Assembly: GCA_910574995.1 (NCBI GenBank)
Contig: CAJTCS010000003.1
Location: 280,277-344,276, forward strand
Reading direction: 5' to 3'
DNA length: 64,000 bases
From: Oscillospiraceae bacterium
GTDB taxonomy: Bacteria; Bacillota; Clostridia; Oscillospirales; Acutalibacteraceae
Numbering within the stretch: position 1 is the stretch's first letter; every line of letters begins with the position of its first letter. The notes below the pieces were generated by a model. It saw only the letters and a program-made list of their open reading frames with translations, ran no database searches and was not told where the DNA came from. This document shows, piece after piece, positions 9,307 through 17,055 of this stretch. A program made the translations under genes and the position numbers.

Positions 9307-9440
9307 AAACTTGAAAATAATTTGGATTCCCCGAACATACCGGCCATACCTCTATAGCGGCCCTTTTGGCGGCCGGCGCAAAGGGGGCGGCCGTGTGGGC
9401 GGGGCCCGTCAGGCCCGGGAAAGACAGGAGGCAACGAAAC

Positions 9441-9764
9441 ATGAAATTGATATTGGCGATCGTAAGCAACGACGACAGCGGGGCGGTGTCCTCTGCGCTG
9501 ACCAGGGGCGGTTATTCTGTGACCAAGCTGGCCACCACCGGCGGCTTTTTGATGGCTGGCAACACCACCTTTATTTCCGGCGTGGAGGACGACAAGGTGG
9601 ACGACGTGATCGGCATCATTTCCCAATATAGTTCGCGCCGTACCCAGATCGTCCCCAGCACCTCTACGATGGAGGTGGGGATGTATTCATCCTTCCCGGT
9701 AGAGGTAACGGTAGGCGGCTCTACCATTTTCGTGCTGAACGTAGACCGTTTCGAAAAAGTGTAA
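9441..9764 (+). CDS. darA: Cyclic di-AMP receptor protein (PII-like, DarA/PstA/YaaQ family)
   Basis: 107 residues, the family's normal length. It matches the PII-like c-di-AMP binding family along its whole length: MKLILAIVSNDDSG, the TKLATTGGFLMAGNTTF loop that carries the ligand-binding Thr-Gly-Gly, DDVIGIISQYSSRR and VGGSTIFVLNVDRFEKV. The trimer binds cyclic di-AMP between subunits; its downstream targets are not established. The start is set by AGGAGG at 9426-9431 before ATG 9441. It lies 4 bp upstream of holB, the neighbourhood also seen around yaaQ and holB in Bacillus, so the two are likely cotranscribed. Confidence 0.92.
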   Translation: MKLILAIVSNDDSGAVSSALTRGGYSVTKLATTGGFLMAGNTTFISGVEDDKVDDVIGIISQYSSRRTQIVPSTSTMEVGMYSSFPVEVTVGGSTIFVLNVDRFEKV

Positions 9765-9768
9765 GCCC

Positions 9769-10752
9769 ATGGACTTCGCCGGGTTTTTAGGGAATCCTGG
9801 GGTAAAAGCGGCGGTACAAGACGCCTTTTCCTCCGGGCGCTTTCCCCATACCCTGATCCTGCAGGGGGATCCGGGCACTGGCCGCCGCACCCTGGCAGGG
9901 GTGATTGCCCGGGCCTTGGTGTGCCAGAAGCGGGACAAGGCCCCTTGTGGGATATGCCCTGCCTGCATCCGGGCGCAGGCGGGGTCCCATCCAGACATAC
10001 GGGTGCTGGAGGGCAAAGGCCCAGGCGGGAACCTGACCGTGGACATGGTGAAGGAGATACAGGAAGACGCGCAGCGCATGCCGGACGAGGCCGACTATAG
10101 CATATACATTTTATGTTTGGGGGACCACACGCTGGAGGCGCCCCAAAATAAGCTTTTGAAGCTGATAGAAGAGCCCCCAGGCAGCGCGGTGTTCCTTTTG
10201 GTGTGCCGCTCTGCCCAAACATTGCTGCCTACCATACGTTCCCGGGCGCAGGTGCTGACCCTGCTGCCTTTGGGGGAAGAGGAGGCGGCCCGGTGGGTGC
10301 AGGCCCAGAAGGGTATAGAGGAAGCCGCTGCGCGGCAGCTGGCCTTGCTGTGCGGCGGTAACTTGGGCCGCATGTTAGGGGAACTGGAAAGCGGCGCCCA
10401 ACGTCAGGCCATGGAGGTAGCCCGCGCTATGATACGGGGCATGACGGTGCGGGGCGGGCACCAGCTGCTGCGTGCAGCCGCCCCTTTGCAAAAGGACCGG
10501 GCCCTGTTTGGGGAGGTGCTGCGGCGGTTGGGGATGATTTTCCGGGATGCTTGCGCGCTGCGTTGGGGCGGTAAGACCCTGTTGGGCGGTGCGCCGGAGG
10601 AAGCCGACCTGCTGGGGGACCTGCCCCAGAGGCAGCTGCTGTCTTTGCCAGAAGTGGCGGAGAAATACCGCCAGGGCCTAGAGCGCAACGGCAACACTAC
10701 GCTGTTGGTGGCCTGCCTGTGCGCAGACCTGCGGGCTGCTGCGGGGCGGTGA
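9769..10752 (+). CDS. holB: DNA polymerase III subunit delta' (clamp loader)
   Basis: 327 residues of the AAA+ clamp-loader fold. The P-loop reads GDPGTGRRT: the lysine is replaced by arginine, fitting a delta' subunit that does not hydrolyse ATP. A zinc-binding module follows (CQKRDKAPCGICPACIRAQ), then HTLEAPQNKLLKLIEEPP, the strongly conserved helix of delta', and TIRSRAQVLTLLPL, where the usual SRC motif reads SRA. The C-terminal half (about 210-327) is the helical collar domain. It would assemble with the tau/gamma and delta subunits to load the sliding clamp. It follows darA by 4 bp; the next gene starts from its own promoter at 10797. Confidence 0.92.
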   Translation: MDFAGFLGNPGVKAAVQDAFSSGRFPHTLILQGDPGTGRRTLAGVIARALVCQKRDKAPCGICPACIRAQAGSHPDIRVLEGKGPGGNLTVDMVKEIQEDAQRMPDEADYSIYILCLGDHTLEAPQNKLLKLIEEPPGSAVFLLVCRSAQTLLPTIRSRAQVLTLLPLGEEEAARWVQAQKGIEEAAARQLALLCGGNLGRMLGELESGAQRQAMEVARAMIRGMTVRGGHQLLRAAAPLQKDRALFGEVLRRLGMIFRDACALRWGGKTLLGGAPEEADLLGDLPQRQLLSLPEVAEKYRQGLERNGNTTLLVACLCADLRAAAGR

Positions 10753-10796
10753 TGGGGGCGTTGCGCCGCTGGACGGGTACGCCTGCGTCCAGGGCC

Positions 10797-10825
10797 TTGA
10801 CAGGGTGGCGCCTGGATGCTATAAT
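10797..10825 (+). promoter_or_regulatory. Perfect consensus sigma-A promoter for pnuC
   Basis: TTGACA (10797-10802), 17 nt, TATAAT (10820-10825), with an additional TGC extended -10. Transcription would start near 10832, about 152 nt before the pnuC start codon. Confidence 0.85.
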
Positions 10826-10831
10826 TACAAG

Positions 10832-10983
10832 GAAACAGGATATAGAAACTGCCACCGGGCAGGAATGCTTCAAAAGCATTCGCTTGTGCATCGTTAGGTC
10901 TTAGAAGATGCGCAAACGGATGCTTTTTTTTGTCCTGTGCTATCAAGATCGTTTTATTTCTATGTAGAAAGGAAGAATGCCAC
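10832..10983 (+). promoter_or_regulatory. pnuC leader, candidate attenuator or riboswitch
   Basis: Between the promoter and the start codon the RNA can form CTGCC/GGCAG (10849-10853 with 10858-10862) and an 8-bp hairpin, GAATGCTT (10863-10870) with AAGCATTC (10874-10881). The second hairpin uses the first seven bases of the 5' arm of the terminator at 10875-10931, so the two are mutually exclusive. ACAGGA (10835-10840) can also pair with TCCTGT (10933-10938) beyond the poly-T. This is the layout of a transcriptional attenuator. I do not recognise a known aptamer in it. Confidence 0.5.
10875..10931 (+). terminator. Intrinsic terminator inside the pnuC leader
   Basis: An 18-bp stem (10875-10892 with 10907-10924) has two G-U pairs and one mismatch, a 14-nt loop, and is followed by eight T (10924-10931). 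It lies downstream of the pnuC promoter, so it would stop that transcript unless the stem is prevented. It could also terminate read-through from holB. Confidence 0.75.
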
Positions 10984-11685
10984 ATGAACAAATTCAAAAG
11001 CTGCCTTGCCTACTTTACAAAAGGGGAAGCCGCCTTGTGGGGTGGGTCGGTTTGCCTGGTGCTGGGGGCTTACCTGCTTTTTGACAGGCAGGGCCATGTA
11101 GTGCTGGCAGCCTCGCTGCTGGGCGTCACCTCTCTCCTGTTCAACGCTAAGGGGAACCCTATTGGCCAGGTACTGATGGTGGCTTTCAGCCTGCTGTATG
11201 GGGTTGTGTCCTGGGGGTTTGCCTATTATGGGGAAATGGCAACCTATATGGGCATGACCGCACCCATGTCGCTCTTCGCGCTGGCCTCTTGGCTGCGCAA
11301 CCCCTATAAAGGCAGCCGGGCACAAGTAGCGGTACAAAGGCTGGCGGCCCGGCAGGTGTGGGTTATGGCCTTGCTGGCTGTGGCCGTTACAGCGGCGTTC
11401 TACTTTATCCTGCGGGCTTTCCATACGGCGAACCTGCTGCCCAGCACCCTTTCGGTGGCCACCAGCTTTCTGGCCGTGTACTTGACCGCTTTGCGCAGCC
11501 CGTACTTCGCCCTGTGCTATGCCGCCAATGACTTGATCCTGGTGGCGCTGTGGGTGCTGGCCTCCCTACAGGACAAGGCGTACCTGTCAGTGGCAGCGTG
11601 TTTTGTGGTTTTCCTGGCCAACGACGGCTATACGTTCTACAACTGGCGGCGGATGCAGAAGAGCCAGGAGGGGGCGCGCCTGTGA
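10984..11685 (+). CDS. pnuC: PnuC-family nicotinamide riboside/vitamin transporter
   Basis: 233 residues with seven to eight hydrophobic segments. The family C-terminus is present: ANDLILVALWVLASLQD followed by FVVFLANDGYTFYNWRRMQ, the NDxxxFxxWRRM signature of PnuC carriers. These proteins let nicotinamide riboside, or in relatives thiamine or riboflavin, diffuse across the membrane, where a cytoplasmic kinase traps the substrate. Substrate cannot be read from the sequence, and no NAD, thiamine or riboflavin gene is adjacent. ATG 10984 is preceded by AAAGGAAG. Expression is probably controlled by the upstream attenuator. The symbol is a family assignment. Confidence 0.82.
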   Translation: MNKFKSCLAYFTKGEAALWGGSVCLVLGAYLLFDRQGHVVLAASLLGVTSLLFNAKGNPIGQVLMVAFSLLYGVVSWGFAYYGEMATYMGMTAPMSLFALASWLRNPYKGSRAQVAVQRLAARQVWVMALLAVAVTAAFYFILRAFHTANLLPSTLSVATSFLAVYLTALRSPYFALCYAANDLILVALWVLASLQDKAYLSVAACFVVFLANDGYTFYNWRRMQKSQEGARL

Positions 11686-11761
11686 TAAAGGTATAGCCCT
11701 TCCAGGCAGGGCCTGTTACGAAAAATATTTGTCCGGACACAGCCGCTTCCCCCTTTTTTCC

Positions 11762-11790
11762 TTGACAAAACCAGGGGGCGCGTGTATAAT
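11762..11790 (+). promoter_or_regulatory. Consensus sigma-A promoter for the polyamine transporter operon
   Basis: TTGACA (11762-11767), exactly 17 nt, TATAAT (11785-11790). The potA start follows about 80 nt downstream. No other strong promoter is seen until after truB, so this may drive everything up to the terminator at 19964. Confidence 0.85.
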
Positions 11791-11871
11791 CAGGAATTGT
11801 AAACTATACCGATTTAGTATATATTCCAGGCGCTTGCTGTTTCCCGGCGGGTGCGGAAAGGGTGGAAAATC

Positions 11872-12948
11872 TTGGGCGGATATCTTTTGCAGCTGGAGGG
11901 CATCCACAAAAGCTTTGGGGATACCCCTGTTTTGAACGGCGTCAGCCTGTCTGTCCGCCAGGGGGAGTTTGTCACCCTGCTGGGTTCGTCTGGCTGCGGT
12001 AAGACCACTACCCTGCGGGTCATCGCCGGGCTGGAGTCTCCGGACAGCGGCCGGGTACTGCTTTCTGGGGAAGATGTCACCCGCCAAGAGCCCAACCGGC
12101 GGGACGTGAATACAGTTTTTCAAAACTATGCCCTGTTCCCTCATATGAGCGTAGGGGCCAATGTGGGCTATAGCCTGAAGCTGCGGAAGGTCCCCAAAGC
12201 GGATATCCAGCGCCAGGTGCGGGAAATGCTTGGCCTGGTGCAGCTAGAGGGCTTCGAAAAGCGTATGCCGGCCGGGCTTTCCGGTGGGCAGAAGCAGCGG
12301 GTGGCCATTGCCCGGGCGCTGATATGCAAGCCCAGGCTGCTGCTGCTGGACGAGCCCCTTGGGGCCCTGGACCTGCAGCTGCGCCGCCAGATGCAGCAAG
12401 AGCTGAAACGCCTGCAAAAAAAGCTGGGCATTACGTTCCTCTATATCACCCACGATCAGGAGGAGGCCCTGAATATGTCAGACCGCATCGCGGTGATGCG
12501 GGACGGGCGCTTCCAGCAGGTCGGCGCCCCGTCCGAGGTGTACGATTCTCCCCGGACAAGCTTTGTGGCCCGGTTTGTGGGGGCGGCAAATATCGTATAC
12601 GGCACGGTGGAGGCTGTAGAGGGGGACCTGGTACGCTTTACCAGCACGGACGGCAGCGGGGCGTTCTTGTCCCGGGGGCACAGCTTTGCCCCCGGCAGGC
12701 CCGTCACCTTGGCTGTCAGGGGGGAACAGTCCCAGGCGCTGAAACAGGCGGGCCGGGCGCAGCCGGGGCTTGCGGGCGTTGTAAAAGAAAAAAGCTTTGC
12801 CGGGGGCATGCTGCGCATCGCAGTAGAGCTGCCCAGCGGCGGGACGTTTGTTTGCAGCCGCCAGGGCATCGATTCCGACCTGGCCCCCGGCGACCGGGTG
12901 AAAATCGTCTGGGACCCTGCCCATGCCTGCCCAGTGGATATGGATTGA
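11872..12948 (+). CDS. potA: Spermidine/putrescine ABC transporter, ATP-binding subunit
   Basis: 358 residues from a TTG start. ATPase domain: Walker A GSSGCGKT (38-45), NYALFPHMSV with the Q-loop, signature LSGGQKQR, Walker B LLLLDEPLGALD and the switch histidine in YITHDQEEAL. A C-terminal OB-fold (TOBE) domain follows from about 235. ALFPHMSV and SDRIAVMRDGRFQQVGAPSEVYDSP are typical of PotA. Start choice: AAAGGGTGG at 11857-11865 lies 6 nt before TTG 11872; an in-frame GTG at 11851 has no ribosome-binding site. It powers uptake through PotB and PotC, with PotD as the binding lipoprotein; all three genes follow in the operon. Confidence 0.9.
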   Translation: MGGYLLQLEGIHKSFGDTPVLNGVSLSVRQGEFVTLLGSSGCGKTTTLRVIAGLESPDSGRVLLSGEDVTRQEPNRRDVNTVFQNYALFPHMSVGANVGYSLKLRKVPKADIQRQVREMLGLVQLEGFEKRMPAGLSGGQKQRVAIARALICKPRLLLLDEPLGALDLQLRRQMQQELKRLQKKLGITFLYITHDQEEALNMSDRIAVMRDGRFQQVGAPSEVYDSPRTSFVARFVGAANIVYGTVEAVEGDLVRFTSTDGSGAFLSRGHSFAPGRPVTLAVRGEQSQALKQAGRAQPGLAGVVKEKSFAGGMLRIAVELPSGGTFVCSRQGIDSDLAPGDRVKIVWDPAHACPVDMD

Positions 12949-13020
12949 CAGAAGCGCGCCCTTGGACGGAAATAGATAAAGCGTTGCGCGGCCCAGGCAC
13001 GTTAGGCGCCTGGCAGGGTT

Positions 13021-13043
13021 CTTAGGGGCGGCGCGCCCCTAAG
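13021..13043. repeat. 10-bp perfect hairpin in the potA-potB gap, next to a sequence repeated near pepC
   Basis: CTTAGGGGCG (13021-13030) and CGCCCCTAAG (13034-13043) form a perfect stem with a 3-nt loop and no T run, so it is more likely a message-stability or dispersed repeat element than a terminator. The adjacent TAAGCCGCCAAAGGCC (13040-13055) recurs in inverted orientation just after pepC (16936-16951). Confidence 0.6.
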
Positions 13044-13074
13044 CCGCCAAAGGCCAAAGCAAGGAGGATTTGAG

Positions 13075-13941
13075 ATGGGGAAGCCAAAAAGGAAAACAGC
13101 GGGGGCGGGGGCCTTGGCGGCGCTGCCACTGTATGTGTTCGCGCTGGTGTTCGTATTAGGGCCGCTTATTTACATGGTGGCGCTTAGCTTTATGACCCGG
13201 GCGGAGGCCTGGGGCGTGGTGCCGGAAGCCACCCTGAAGAATTACGCGGATATCTTCCAGCCCGTGTACCTGGAGACTTTCTGGGAATCCATCAAGCTGG
13301 CGGTGGTCAGCACCCTGCTGGTCATTGCCATCGGGTATCCTTTCGGCTATTTTATGGCAAAGCTGACAGCCAAGTGGAAAAAGCGTACCATGCTGCTGTT
13401 GATGATCCCTTTCTGGACCAGCTCGCTGATACGGCTGTACGGGTGGATCATCATCTTCCGGGCTGGGGGCGTGTTCGATTCCTGCCTGATGGCGCTGCAT
13501 ATTACAGAGGAACCCCTGAAGATGCTGTACACATACCCTGCCGTGGTGGTGGGCATGGCGTACGCTTTGGCGCCGTTTATGATCTTTGCCGTCTACTCCA
13601 GCGCGGAAAAGCTGGATTTCAGCCTGGTGGAGGCCGCGCGGGACCTGGGCGCCACCCCTTGGCAGGCTTTCCGCACCGTGTCCTTCAAGCTTACCCTTCC
13701 GGGGCTGCTTTCCGGCGTGGTGCTTACTTTTGTGCCCAGCATGGGGCTGTTCTTCATTGCGGACATTTTGGGGGGGAACAAGGTGGTGCTGGTGGGAAAC
13801 CTGATTCAGGAGCAGTTGATGAAGGCCCACAACTGGCCCTTTGCGGCGGCCCTGTCTGTGGCGCTGCTGGCATTGACCACCTTGATCCTGTTCTTATATA
13901 GGAAGCTCTCTGGGGCAAGCGACCTGGAAGGGCTGGTGTGA
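13075..13941 (+). CDS. potB: Spermidine/putrescine ABC transporter, permease PotB
   Basis: 288 residues with six membrane segments; the first follows a basic N-terminus (MGKPKRKTAG). The ABC permease EAA loop is visible as VEAARDLGATPWQAFRTVSFKLTLPGLLSGV near residues 183-213, the segment that contacts PotA. Residues PFWTSSLIRLYGWI are typical of PotB. AAGGAGG at 13061-13067 sets ATG 13075. It would pair with PotC to form the membrane channel. The gap after potA (126 bp) holds a perfect hairpin. Confidence 0.92.
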   Translation: MGKPKRKTAGAGALAALPLYVFALVFVLGPLIYMVALSFMTRAEAWGVVPEATLKNYADIFQPVYLETFWESIKLAVVSTLLVIAIGYPFGYFMAKLTAKWKKRTMLLLMIPFWTSSLIRLYGWIIIFRAGGVFDSCLMALHITEEPLKMLYTYPAVVVGMAYALAPFMIFAVYSSAEKLDFSLVEAARDLGATPWQAFRTVSFKLTLPGLLSGVVLTFVPSMGLFFIADILGGNKVVLVGNLIQEQLMKAHNWPFAAALSVALLALTTLILFLYRKLSGASDLEGLV

Positions 13942-13976
13942 CAGGCCCTAGGGGCGGGAAGGAGGCCGTTTAGGAT

Positions 13977-14720
13977 ATGGAAAACAAGTATGACGATCCG
14001 GTATTTTTTGAGAGGTATGGGCAAATGGCCCGCTCGAAGGAGGGGCTGGCCGGGGCTGGGGAATGGGAGACCCTTCGGGCCATCTTGCCGGATTTTTCCG
14101 GCAAGCGGGTGTTGGACCTGGGCTGCGGCTATGGCTGGCATTGCGCCTGGGCGGCAGACCACGGGGCGGCTTCCGTCCTGGGCATCGACTGTTCGCGGAA
14201 AATGCTGGAGGCGGCCAAGGAAAAAAACGGGAGGGCAGGCGTCGAGTACCGCCGGCTTTCCATAGAGGAGGCGGCTTTCCCCACAGGCAGCTTCGACGTG
14301 GCGCTCAGTTCTCTGGCCCTGCACTATGTGGAGGACCTGGACAGCGTATACCGCCGGGTGTACCAGTGGCTTTCCCCGGGGGGCGTGTTCGTTTTCACGG
14401 CCGAGCACCCAGTGTTCACGGCCCAAGGGCCTCAAGACTGGGACTATGACAAGGAAGGGCGTATCCGGCATTTCCCGGTAGACAGCTACTTCTTAGAGGG
14501 GGGACGCCAGGCAGTCTTTTTGGGGGAGGCTGTCCGGAAGTACCACCGCACCTTGACCACGTACCTGGAGGGCCTGCTGGGAAGCGGCTTTTCCCTCCTC
14601 CATGTGCAAGAGCCCCAGCCCCCTGCCTCCATGCTGGGCATACCGGGCATGAAGGACGAACTGCGCCGCCCCATGATGCTGGCGGTGTCGGCCTGGAAGC
14701 CGGAAAGGGGATCGGCATGA
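13977..14720 (+). CDS. Class I SAM-dependent methyltransferase inside the pot operon
   Basis: 247 residues. Motif I is VLDLGCGYGWH (about residues 45-55), the SAM-binding glycine loop. GIDCSRKMLEAAKEKN is motif II, and FDVALSSLALHYVEDL is the motif IV region. The remainder, with a conserved EHPVFTA and a C-terminal PASMLGIPGMKDELRRPMMLAVSAWKP, matches the widespread UbiE/YcgJ-like small-molecule methyltransferases; the substrate is unknown. It lies 35 bp after potB and its stop codon overlaps the potC start (ATGA at 14717-14720), so translational coupling with potC is likely. A link to polyamine or SAM metabolism is inference from position only. Confidence 0.85.
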   Translation: MENKYDDPVFFERYGQMARSKEGLAGAGEWETLRAILPDFSGKRVLDLGCGYGWHCAWAADHGAASVLGIDCSRKMLEAAKEKNGRAGVEYRRLSIEEAAFPTGSFDVALSSLALHYVEDLDSVYRRVYQWLSPGGVFVFTAEHPVFTAQGPQDWDYDKEGRIRHFPVDSYFLEGGRQAVFLGEAVRKYHRTLTTYLEGLLGSGFSLLHVQEPQPPASMLGIPGMKDELRRPMMLAVSAWKPERGSA

Positions 14721-15514
14721 AAAACAGGACAAAGCTGCCCAATATCTACCTGGGCGTAATATTGGCGCTGATGTACGTCCCCATTTTGCTGGTGATCGTC
14801 TATTCCTTTAACGAGAGCAAAATCAGTTCCGTGTGGGGCGGATTCTCCTTGAAGTGGTATGAAGAGCTGTTCCGGGACAAGGCGCTTTTCCAGGCGTTGG
14901 GCAATTCCGTTTTCCTGGGGCTGGCCAGCGCCTTTAACGCCGGGGTCATCGGCACCCTGGGGGCGTATGGTATGACAAAGCTCCACTTGCGTTCGAAAGG
15001 CCTGATCGAGTATATCTCCACCTTGCCGATCATGATCCCGGAGATCATCCTGGGCATGGTGTTCATGGCTTTTTTCTCGCTTGTTGGCATCCCCTTCGGT
15101 ATGGGCACACTGGTATTAGCCCACACGGCGTTCTGCATCCCGTATGTGTTTATGCTGGTAAAGGCCCGCCTGGTGGGCATGGACCCCAGCCTGGCGGAAG
15201 CGGCCCTGGACCTGGGGGCCTCCCCCCGGCAAGTATTTTGCGGCATCACCCTGCCTTTGGTATCCCCGGCTATCTTTTCCGGCATGCTGCTGGCCTTTGC
15301 CATGAGCATCGACGACGTGATCATCAGCGTGTTTGTCACCGGCGTAAACACCAGCACCCTGCCGGTGAAGATCTATACCCAGCTGAAAACCGGCGTAACG
15401 CCCAAGGTCAACGCCCTGTGTACGCTGCTGTTCCTGGCAACCTTGGCATTGTGCGGGCTGGCGGCGTTTTTAGGCCGCGCGCCGAAGCCCCCTGGGGGCA
15501 AGGGGCGGGGCTAA
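14717..15514 (+). CDS. potC: Spermidine/putrescine ABC transporter, permease PotC
   Basis: 265 residues with six membrane segments. It shows the PotC pattern NIYLGVILALMYVPILLVIVYSFN at the start, the sequence FSLKWYEELFRDKAL, and the EAA loop LAEAALDLGASPRQVFCGITLPLVSPAI. FAMSIDDVIISVFVTG is a well conserved PotC segment. The start ATG overlaps the stop of the methyltransferase gene by 4 bp. It forms the second half of the permease with PotB. Confidence 0.92.
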   Translation: MKNRTKLPNIYLGVILALMYVPILLVIVYSFNESKISSVWGGFSLKWYEELFRDKALFQALGNSVFLGLASAFNAGVIGTLGAYGMTKLHLRSKGLIEYISTLPIMIPEIILGMVFMAFFSLVGIPFGMGTLVLAHTAFCIPYVFMLVKARLVGMDPSLAEAALDLGASPRQVFCGITLPLVSPAIFSGMLLAFAMSIDDVIISVFVTGVNTSTLPVKIYTQLKTGVTPKVNALCTLLFLATLALCGLAAFLGRAPKPPGGKGRG

Positions 15515-15595
15515 GGGGGATAATCGCCCCTGCCGCCGCCTATCCCCATTTGCATCACGATTATTATGGGCCAAAGCCCAATGGAGGTATTTCAT

Positions 15596-16933
15596 ATGGA
15601 AAAAAACATCACCTTACAGCAGCTACAGCGGTACCAGGAAGCTTTTGCCGGCGACCTGGCCAAAAACGTGGCCTTGCGGGCGTGCACCGCCAACGGCGTG
15701 GTAAAGTCTGCCACAGACCCCCAGGCCCTGCGCACCAGCCGCCACCAGTATTCCATCAGCCTGGAGCAAGGGGAGATTACCAACCAGAAGCAGACCGGCC
15801 GCTGCTGGATGTTCGCCGCGCTGAACACCATGCGCTTTGCCATTATGAAAAAGCTGGACCTGGAGACGCTGGAGCTTTCCCAAAACTACACCCTGTTCTA
15901 TGACAAGCTGGAAAAGTCGAATTATTTCCTGGAGAATATTTTGGCGACTTTGGAAGAGCCCACCGCCGGGCGGGTCATCGCCCACCTGCTGCGGGACCCA
16001 TTGGGGGACGGCGGCCAATGGGACATGCTGTGCAGCCTGGTGGGGAAATACGGCGTAGTTCCAAAAGACGCCATGCCCGAAACGGCGGCCTCCTCTTCTA
16101 CCCGGGAGATGACCCGCTATATGACCAAAAAGCTGCGGGAATACGCCTGCGTGCTGCGGGAGGGCCATGCCGCCGGGAAGCCTGTGGAAGAGCTGCGGGG
16201 CCAGAAGGACAGCATGCTGCAAACCATTTATAATATCCTGTGCATTTCCTTAGGTACGCCGCCTAAGACGTTTACCTTTGAAGCGCGCAATAAGAAAAAG
16301 GAATTTATCCGGGACGAAGGCCTGACTGGGGTGGAATTCTTCCAGAAATATGTGGGCTGGGAACTGGGGGACTATGTCAGCCTGATCAACGCCCCCACCG
16401 CCGATAAGCCATACCACAAGACCTATACGGTCAAGCTGCTGGGCAACGTGGCCGAGGGCCGGCCCGTGCAATACCTGAACCTGCCTATTGAGGATTTGAA
16501 AGCGGCGGCCATCGCCCAGCTGCGTGACGGCCAGCCCGTATGGTTTGGCTGTGACGTGGGGCAGGACTCTTTGCGGGACGCGGGCATCCTGGACCGGGAG
16601 GCCATCCGGGCAGACCAGCTGTTTGGCACCGCCTTTGGCATGGACAAGGCCCAGCGCCTGGATTACGGCGACAGCCTGATGACCCACGCCATGGTATTCC
16701 AGGGGGTGAACCTGGACAAGGACGGCAAGCCTAACCGCTGGCGGGTGGAGAACAGCTGGGGCAAAGAGCCTGGCGACAACGGGTACTATGTGATGGGCGA
16801 CGGGTGGTTCGACGAATACACCTACCAGGTGGTGGTGAACAAGAAATACCTGACTGAAGCGCAGCGGCAAGAGCTGGAGCAGCCTCCCATCCCCTTAGAG
16901 CCCTGGGATCCTATGGGCTCGCTGGCGCTGTAA
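15596..16933 (+). CDS. pepC: C1-family aminopeptidase C (bleomycin hydrolase type)
   Basis: 445 residues, the normal length for PepC, a cytoplasmic hexameric cysteine aminopeptidase. The oxyanion glutamine and catalytic cysteine are in NQKQTGRCWMFAALN (Q64, C70), the histidine in LMTHAMVFQGV (about residue 364) and the asparagine in WRVENSWGKE (about residue 386). No signal peptide. The start is ATG 15596, with TGGAGG about 8 nt upstream; an ATG at 15566 would place the ribosome-binding site inside the gene. It lies between potC and potD, which is unusual, and suggests that peptide trimming and polyamine uptake are coexpressed here. Confidence 0.93.
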   Translation: MEKNITLQQLQRYQEAFAGDLAKNVALRACTANGVVKSATDPQALRTSRHQYSISLEQGEITNQKQTGRCWMFAALNTMRFAIMKKLDLETLELSQNYTLFYDKLEKSNYFLENILATLEEPTAGRVIAHLLRDPLGDGGQWDMLCSLVGKYGVVPKDAMPETAASSSTREMTRYMTKKLREYACVLREGHAAGKPVEELRGQKDSMLQTIYNILCISLGTPPKTFTFEARNKKKEFIRDEGLTGVEFFQKYVGWELGDYVSLINAPTADKPYHKTYTVKLLGNVAEGRPVQYLNLPIEDLKAAAIAQLRDGQPVWFGCDVGQDSLRDAGILDREAIRADQLFGTAFGMDKAQRLDYGDSLMTHAMVFQGVNLDKDGKPNRWRVENSWGKEPGDNGYYVMGDGWFDEYTYQVVVNKKYLTEAQRQELEQPPIPLEPWDPMGSLAL

Positions 16934-17055
16934 GGGCCTTTGGCGGCTTAAGGATCCTCAAAAAAAACTTTTCCTGGTTTCCTTTTTCCGCTGTGATGTA
17001 TTCTTTTTCATGGTTCCTATACTTTACTGCTTTTCATTTTTAGGGGGTTTGATTT

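Noticed and set aside
9769..10752. Damaged P-loop in holB as a sign of a pseudogene
   Set aside because: Loss of the Walker lysine is compatible with delta' subunits, which need not hydrolyse ATP, and the rest of the gene is intact.
10832..10984. Known riboswitch (TPP, FMN, NAD or preQ1) in the pnuC leader
   Set aside because: I could not find the conserved core of any of these; the leader is reported as an unassigned attenuator.
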